A DNA stretch of 64,000 nt, taken from assembly GCA_047974625.1 (NCBI GenBank), contig JBKECK010000042.1, forward strand, positions 1 through 64,000, written 5' to 3'. Below, piece by piece: positions 59,440 to 64,000 of the stretch. The notes under the pieces are model-generated. The model searched no databases and was not told the origin of the DNA. It saw only the letters and a list, made by a program, of their open reading frames with translations. Positions within the stretch are counted from its first letter, which is position 1. Every line of letters begins with the position of its first letter. The position numbers were made by a program, and so were the translations under genes. The DNA is from CADEDH01 sp047974625. Lineage in GTDB: Bacteria; Actinomycetota; Acidimicrobiia; Acidimicrobiales; SZUA-35.

Positions 59440-60012
59440 TTAGTTCAGTGACGGGTCGTCTGGGAAATGGGCGTACCACGCCAGGTGGCCGTTCTGGCGA
59501 CCGAGGACCTTGGCCCAGAGCCGACCGGGATCGTCGGTGAAGAGATCCTCGATGTCGGCGTCGACCACCCACCAGCTGTGGTTCGTGATCTCCGCCTCCA
59601 ACTGTCCGGCCGCCCAGCCGGCGTACCCGGCGAACACCCGGACCTCGGCGATCCCCTCCCCCGCCACCAAGGCGGGCTGGGCATCGAGATCCACCGAGCG
59701 GGCGCCCAGCACCAGGGCCCCCTCTCCGTCCCGGGAACGACCGAGGGCGATCAGGGCGTCACGGTCCACCGGGCCTCCGGCGAAGATCACGCTCGGTTCG
59801 GCCGCCATCTCCTCCCAGTCCGGGAAGGCGTCGGCCATGGCAAGGCGGGACGGGCGGTTGAGCACCAATCCCAGGGCACCTTCATCGCTGTGCTCGAGGA
59901 TCAGCGTGAGGGTGGCGTCGAAGTTGGGGTCATGGAGATCGGGCCGGGCGACCAGGATGCGCCCGGCCAACGACGGCACCATATGTACGAACGGTACTTC
60001 TGCTTCAAACAC
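59440..60012 (-). CDS. YqgE/AlgH family protein
   Basis: 190 aa. SLAGRILVARPDLHDPNFDATLTLILEHSDEGALGLVLNRPS is the UPF0301 signature, followed by IFAGGPVDRDALIALG and VRVFAGYAGWAAGQLEAEI. The function of this widespread family is poorly defined. GTG at 60012 with GAGGAA about 8 nt upstream; ATG at 59982 is the alternative. Confidence 0.9.
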   Translation of the reverse strand: MFEAEVPFVHMVPSLAGRILVARPDLHDPNFDATLTLILEHSDEGALGLVLNRPSRLAMADAFPDWEEMAAEPSVIFAGGPVDRDALIALGRSRDGEGALVLGARSVDLDAQPALVAGEGIAEVRVFAGYAGWAAGQLEAEITNHSWWVVDADIEDLFTDDPGRLWAKVLGRQNGHLAWYAHFPDDPSLN

Positions 60013-60543
60013 CTGGGAGTTCCTCAGTTCGTCGTCGGACCTGAGCGTCGCCGCCTTTAGTAACCGCCCCTGCCGTCCATCACGGCCGCCTTACCGTCCA
60101 CCGGGACCCGTTTCCCGATGGTGGAGCGGTATGTCGACGGAAGGGCCTGACCCGCCCGTCGTTATTTTCCCGCGTCGTCGAGACTAGCAGGAGCTTGTTG
60201 TGCACATGTGCTTCTCCCATCAGCTCACTGAGAGGACCACATCCGCCACCTTGCCACCCGAGGGGCGATGGGGACACGTTCTGATGTCCGCCTGACGTTC
60301 GACCGCCTCGCTCACCGGCCATTTGTTGCATCATCACCGATCACCAGCCGGGAGGCCATGTCTCCCCGGTCCATTCCCCGTCCATTCCCCGGCCACTCGT
60401 CGCCCGAGGTGCGGGTTGTCGCATCCTGGTTCGTATCGGTCAACGGTAGTACCACCTTGACCAATGCCCCCCACCGGACCGGCAGCCCGGCCCGGTGGTG
60501 ACCGATACGGCGCCCGACCAGGGTTCGGCGTGGACCGAGCCCG
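60013..60543. other. Long divergent intergenic region upstream of map
   Basis: About 530 bp between the yqgE-like gene (minus) and map (plus) with mixed base composition. It includes a lower-GC part at 60150-60220 and imperfect TCCATTCCCCG repeats near 60370-60390. An 85-codon minus-strand frame (60080-60337) has no recognisable features. No tRNA or known small RNA could be supported. Confidence 0.4.
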
Positions 60544-60549
60544 TAGACT
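60544..60549 (+). promoter_or_regulatory. -10 element of map (leaderless type)
   Basis: TAGACT followed by 6 nt and GTG at 60556. Confidence 0.65.
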
Positions 60550-60555
60550 GGACGG

Positions 60556-61530
60556 GTGCGAGTTCTGCCCAAGGCCAATGACCTCTGCTGGTGCGGCAGC
60601 GGCAAAAAGTACAAACGGTGCCACAAGAACGCCGAGGATCCGATCCTGCCAGGTCGGGTCTCCCCGGTCCGTCCCGTGCCCGATTCGATCGCCAAGCCCA
60701 CCTGGGCCGACGGCGGGCCGGTCCAACGGTGGGACGAACCTCGGGTCAAGTCACCCGAGATCATCGAGCGGATGCGCCGCACCGGGCGTGACGCGGCCGA
60801 CACCCTGGCCGCGCTGGGCGCGTTGTGCCAGCCCGGCGTCACCACCGAGGAGATCGACATCGCCTGCCACACCGCGGCGATCGAACGCGGCTCCTACCCG
60901 AGCCCCCTGATGTACCCCGGTGGCGGGGCCGACCCGTTCCCGAAGTCGCTGTGCACCTCGGTGAACGAGGTGATCTGCCACGGGATCCCGGACGACCGCC
61001 CCCTAGCCGACGGGGACATCATCAACCTCGACGTCACCCTCCTCAAGGAAGGCGTGCACGGCGACACCAACGCCACCTTCTTCGTCGGCCAGGTCGACGA
61101 CCTGTCACGGCGCCTGGTCACCGTGACCCGGGACTGCCTGCGGTACGGCATCGATGTCGCCCGGCCGGGTAATCCGATCAACGCCATCGGTCGGGCCATC
61201 CAGGAGCACGCTGAGGCCAACAACTTCGGTGTGGTTCGGGACTTCGTCGGCCACGGCATCGGAGAGCAGTTCCACACCGACCTCCAGATCTGCCACTACT
61301 ACCATCCCCGGCTCACGGACGTGATCGAGCCCGGCATGACCTTCACCATCGAGCCGATGATCACCGCGGGCTCGTGGCGGGTCCGGATGTGGGACGATGG
61401 CTGGACCGCCGTGACGGCGGACGGGGGACGAACCGCCCAGTTCGAGCACACGATCCTCATCACCGACGACGGTGCCGAGATCCTCACCACCCCGACCGAC
61501 CCGTCGCAGCACCCCTACTGGACCATCTGA
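60556..61530 (+). CDS. map: Methionine aminopeptidase with N-terminal SEC-C zinc motif
   Basis: 324 aa. It removes the initiator Met from nascent proteins. The N-terminal SEC-C motif CWCGSGKKYKRCH (11-23) is the ribosome-associated zinc knuckle found in some MetAPs. The peptidase core has metal ligands in NLDVTLL, GDTNATFF, VGHGIGEQFH, TIEPM and FEHT. Proposed GTG start from the leaderless promoter. Confidence 0.95.
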   Translation: MRVLPKANDLCWCGSGKKYKRCHKNAEDPILPGRVSPVRPVPDSIAKPTWADGGPVQRWDEPRVKSPEIIERMRRTGRDAADTLAALGALCQPGVTTEEIDIACHTAAIERGSYPSPLMYPGGGADPFPKSLCTSVNEVICHGIPDDRPLADGDIINLDVTLLKEGVHGDTNATFFVGQVDDLSRRLVTVTRDCLRYGIDVARPGNPINAIGRAIQEHAEANNFGVVRDFVGHGIGEQFHTDLQICHYYHPRLTDVIEPGMTFTIEPMITAGSWRVRMWDDGWTAVTADGGRTAQFEHTILITDDGAEILTTPTDPSQHPYWTI

Positions 61531-61549
61531 CCGCACCATAGGAGCCCCA

Positions 61550-62980
61550 ATGCGACGGTTCTTGTCATCGCTGATCATGGGCGCTTCGCTCGTGATCGCC
61601 TCGCTGACGTGGGCCGGGTTCACCCTCTCCAACACCCTGCTCGACCCGGGGACGTCGGAGCGTCTGGCCGACCATCTCGTGGAGGATCCGTCGGTGCGCC
61701 AGGTGATCGCGTCGCGTCTGGCCGACGCCATCGAGGCCCAGGTCCCCACGGCGGTCCCGATCAGCCGCAACCAGTACGAAGAGGCCGCCGACCTAGCCAT
61801 GGACGACCCCCGGGTCGAGGCCGCCATCCGCGACGGCATCGTCCAGGCCCATCAGAACGCCCTGGCCGGGGTGGACGAGCCGGTCACCTTGGACGCCAGC
61901 GGCATCGGCGAGGCCGCCCGTGATGCCATCGTGGGGTTGGCGCCCCCGCTCGACGCCATCCTGCCGGCGAGCCCCGAGCTGGGGGTGGAACTGCCCAACA
62001 CCGGTCTGGCCTGGCTCGGCACGGTCAAGGACATGGTGGACCGGTTCACCGCCCTCGGGTTTGTCATCTCCCTGATCGGTCTGACCGCCTCGCTCGCCAT
62101 CACCGACGATCGCGGCGCCGCCCTGCGCCGGATGGGGCGGTGGGCCATCGGCTCGGCCGCGTTCTGGCTCCTCGTCGGCCTGGCCATGCCCTACATCCTC
62201 GAGCAGGTGGCGCCGGCGGCGGCGGTCCTGGTGGCGGCGGCCATCGACGTCTTCTTCGGGGCCATGATCACCCCGGCCCTCATCCTGGCCGGTATTGGGG
62301 CGATCGTCATGGCCACCGGCTACCTCTGGCCGTCCTACGACCGGCGCCGACCGGCGGCCATGGTCTCCCGGCCGGGTCGGCGGCGGGGGCGCGACGACGC
62401 GGCCGCGGGGAACACGGGGGCCCCGGTGGGCGCCCCCGCACCCGGCCACGGAGGCCGAACGGTCAGCGCCACCTTCAATCCACCCGGCAATCCACCCGGG
62501 GCCGGATTCCCGGCCGGGCCGCCCGCCGCGGCCCGGGCCCCCGGCTCGGACCGGACCCAGGCGTTCCCCACCATCACCAGCCGGCCGGCCGGACCGGGGG
62601 TAGCCACGGCGACGAGCCCCGCCCCCGCCGGACCGGCGGCCGGGACCGGGGCCCCCACCGGGTCCGACGGGCCCACCACCCTCGGAGCAACCACCCTCGG
62701 AGCCACCGGCATCGGAGCCACCCGCCCGGCCGCCGCCGTCCCGACGGCAGGTACCCCCGGGGTCCCGGTGCCCGGCCCCGGCGGGCCGCCGGCCGCGACG
62801 GTCGACGGACCGGGCCTGCACTGGGTCGAGGGCATCGGCTACACCGAGACCGATCTCTCCCCCGACGGTCTGCCCGCCCCGACGTCCCCCGACGAGGCGG
62901 CCACCCACCCGGTGGGCGGGGAGGGCACCCCCGGTCGCGGTGAACCGCCCTCCCAGACCGACACCCGCCGGATCGGTTAG
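61550..62980 (+). CDS. Membrane protein with four to five TM segments and disordered C-terminus
   Basis: 476 aa. An N-terminal TM (about 5-25) is followed by an external domain (about 30-165), then TM segments at about 168-190, 205-225 and 228-265. The C-terminal ~200 residues are Pro/Gly/Ala-rich, with TLGATTLGATGIGAT-like repeats. The layout recalls actinobacterial integral membrane proteins of unknown role. ATG with AGGAG 5 nt upstream, 19 nt after map, so probably cotranscribed. Its stop overlaps the convergent hydrolase stop by 4 bp. Confidence 0.7.
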   Translation: MRRFLSSLIMGASLVIASLTWAGFTLSNTLLDPGTSERLADHLVEDPSVRQVIASRLADAIEAQVPTAVPISRNQYEEAADLAMDDPRVEAAIRDGIVQAHQNALAGVDEPVTLDASGIGEAARDAIVGLAPPLDAILPASPELGVELPNTGLAWLGTVKDMVDRFTALGFVISLIGLTASLAITDDRGAALRRMGRWAIGSAAFWLLVGLAMPYILEQVAPAAAVLVAAAIDVFFGAMITPALILAGIGAIVMATGYLWPSYDRRRPAAMVSRPGRRRGRDDAAAGNTGAPVGAPAPGHGGRTVSATFNPPGNPPGAGFPAGPPAAARAPGSDRTQAFPTITSRPAGPGVATATSPAPAGPAAGTGAPTGSDGPTTLGATTLGATGIGATRPAAAVPTAGTPGVPVPGPGGPPAATVDGPGLHWVEGIGYTETDLSPDGLPAPTSPDEAATHPVGGEGTPGRGEPPSQTDTRRIG

Positions 62981-63864
62981 CCGACCGACCCCAACCCCCC
63001 GCCTCGGGGTCGTTCCCCGGGCAGGAGGTCGAGCTGGTCGTCGATCCAAGCCATGAGGGCGGCAGCCACCTCGGCGCGTTCGGGTTCGTTGAAGCACTCG
63101 TGGCGGAGGCCCGGCCACAGGCGGTAGGTGACGTTGGGGAGGGCGTTGAGGGGGCGGCTGGCCTCGGGGGCCACGACCTCGTCGTCCGAGCCGTGCAGTA
63201 CGTAGGAGGGGACGGTGATCCGATCGAGCTGGGCCGAGGTGGACGTCATGGCGCCGAAGATCTCGCGCCCGAGGCCGGCGGACACGCCCCGCAACCGGAG
63301 CGGATCGTCGGCGTACGCCGCCTGGGCGGCGGGATCGCGCGACACCCGCGTCCCGTCGGTGCCTGAGGGGACCCGGACCCGGGGCACGACCCGCCCCAGC
63401 AGGGGTGCCGCCAGGCGCTGCCAACGACTCCCGGACGCCCCGAGCGCCGGTGAGCTCAACACCAGCAGGTCGGGCCGGGCCCGACCCTCGACCACGGCGG
63501 TGGCGGCGATGAGGCCCCCCAACGAGTGGCCGAGCAGGATCACGGGGCGGTCGAGCTGGTGACGTTCGACCACCAGGTCCTCGACGTCGTCCACGAACTC
63601 GACGAAGGAGCCGACATGGCCCCTCGGTCCGCCGCTCTGGCCGTGGCCCCGGTTGTCGAAACCGAGCACGTCCAGGCCCCGTTCCGCCAGGAAGGCGCCC
63701 AGGTAGGCGTGGCGGGCCGAGTGCTCACCCAGGCCGTGGACCAACAGCACCGCGGCCCGGGGCGGGACGGGCACACCGGCGTCGTCCACGGGCCGCCAGC
63801 GACGCTGGAGCTGGGTCAGCCCCGCCCTCGAACCGGCGAGGGAATCGATCAGCTCTACTTCCAC
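62977..63864 (-). CDS. Lysophospholipase/monoacylglycerol-lipase-like hydrolase
   Basis: 295-aa alpha/beta hydrolase. LLVHGLGEHSARHAYLGAFLAERG, GFDNRGHGQSGG, the nucleophile elbow GHSLGG (Ser near 115) and GSDDEVV with GLRHECFNEPER (catalytic Asp/His) match the monoacylglycerol lipase group. GTG start fixed by TAGCCT 6 nt upstream. Confidence 0.92.
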   Translation of the reverse strand: MEVELIDSLAGSRAGLTQLQRRWRPVDDAGVPVPPRAAVLLVHGLGEHSARHAYLGAFLAERGLDVLGFDNRGHGQSGGPRGHVGSFVEFVDDVEDLVVERHQLDRPVILLGHSLGGLIAATAVVEGRARPDLLVLSSPALGASGSRWQRLAAPLLGRVVPRVRVPSGTDGTRVSRDPAAQAAYADDPLRLRGVSAGLGREIFGAMTSTSAQLDRITVPSYVLHGSDDEVVAPEASRPLNALPNVTYRLWPGLRHECFNEPERAEVAAALMAWIDDQLDLLPGERPRGGGLGSVG

Positions 63865-63870
63865 GCCGAA

Positions 63871-63876
63871 AGGCTA
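63871..63876 (-). promoter_or_regulatory. -10 element of the lysophospholipase-like gene (leaderless type)
   Basis: TAGCCT on the minus strand, 6 nt before GTG at 63864. Confidence 0.6.
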
Positions 63877-63909
63877 CTCATTGCGACCTGGTGGGCCAGA
63901 CTGGGGCCG

Positions 63910-64000
63910 ATGGACCTGCTCCGATCACTCCGCTACGTGGCCGCCGGCGGGATCATCGGCGCCCTGTGCCGCTGGGGCATCGTCTCGGCGCTCGGCGGCG
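63910..64000 (+). CDS. crcB: CrcB/Fluc-type fluoride channel (5' fragment)
   Basis: The first 30 residues are visible and run off the right edge. LRYVAAGGIIGALCRWGIVSA fits the first TM helix of Fluc channels, where GG..GA..R is conserved. They export fluoride through a dual-topology dimer. CAGACT lies 7-8 nt before the ATG, similar to the element before npdG. No fluoride riboswitch could be recognised in the short upstream space. Confidence 0.65.
   Translation, partial: MDLLRSLRYVAAGGIIGALCRWGIVSALGG

Noticed and set aside
60080..60337. 85-codon minus-strand frame upstream of map
   Set aside because: No recognisable features, no ribosome-binding site or -10 at the expected place, and atypical composition; treated as non-coding.
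63865..63909. Fluoride riboswitch before crcB
   Set aside because: Only about 45 nt separate the divergent starts, too short for the riboswitch with its pseudoknot, and no motif was seen.

Overview
The window is a very GC-rich chromosomal segment (visibly about 70% G+C) with dense, mostly housekeeping and accessory-metabolic gene content. Several marks point to an Actinomycetota genome, most likely class Acidimicrobiia: the 14-bp actinobacterial-type LexA box (CGAAC-N4-GTTCG), a decaprenyl-phosphate phosphoribosyltransferase-type UbiA protein, several coenzyme F420 genes (fbiD/cofC, npdG, a luciferase-like oxidoreductase, a Ddn-like protein), two PIG-L deacetylases, a dnaE2 plus imuA'/imuB mutasome, and frequent GTG starts. 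The class assignment is inference. No rRNA, tRNA, CRISPR array or intact insertion sequence was seen.

Layout. 1-2.4 kb: the 5' part of dnaE2 with its own LexA box. 2.5-3.7 kb: a lipoprotein and a TetR regulator. 3.8-9.9 kb (minus strand): a candidate exopolysaccharide locus made of a 66-aa membrane protein, a processive family-2 glycosyltransferase, UDP-GlcNAc 2-epimerase (wecB), a GH5-like hydrolase and a DUF2334 deacetylase-like protein. Short tandem repeats sit at three of its gene boundaries. 10.3-14.4 kb: a serine hydrolase and the nickel-pincer cofactor genes larE-larB-larC, with a frame break at the larE/larB junction. 14.4-16.2 kb: a MarR regulator and a zinc alcohol dehydrogenase, separated by repeated 19-bp inverted repeats. 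16.2-26.7 kb: assorted oxidoreductases, an aminotransferase, hydrolases, F420 enzymes, a methyltransferase and an acyl-CoA dehydrogenase. 26.9-35.4 kb: envelope glycan genes (GT4, UbiA/DPPR synthase, methyltransferase, flippase, HAD phosphatase, a GT-C-like membrane protein). 35.4-38.8 kb: glnS and an in-frame MerR/aldo-keto reductase ORF. 38.9-43.9 kb: a Ddn-like protein, an esterase, an Nfu-N-like protein, a glucuronokinase-like GHMP kinase and a second copy of the GT-C-like protein. 44-46.3 kb: imuA'-imuB behind a second LexA box. 46.3-53.3 kb: a Ser/Thr/Pro/Ala-rich membrane protein, rnhB, a large unknown protein, fbiD/cofC with a PIG-L gene, a PPOX protein and a NUDIX protein. 53.3-59.3 kb: an amidohydrolase, purK, and the nucleoside salvage genes upp, cdd and add. 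59.4-64 kb: YqgE, a SEC-C-tagged methionine aminopeptidase, a membrane protein, a lysophospholipase-like hydrolase and the start of crcB.

The clearest system-level signal is promoter architecture. More than 20 genes on both strands have a TANNNT hexamer whose last base lies 5-7 nt before the GTG, ATG or TTG start. This is the pattern of leaderless mRNAs, and it was used here to fix starts. The second is a two-part LexA regulon: dnaE2 and imuA'-imuB are 42 kb apart but carry matching LexA boxes at matching distances from their starts. The third is the number of 12-39 bp tandem duplications in junctions and N-termini. Most long open frames antisense to these genes are GC-driven shadows and were not annotated.
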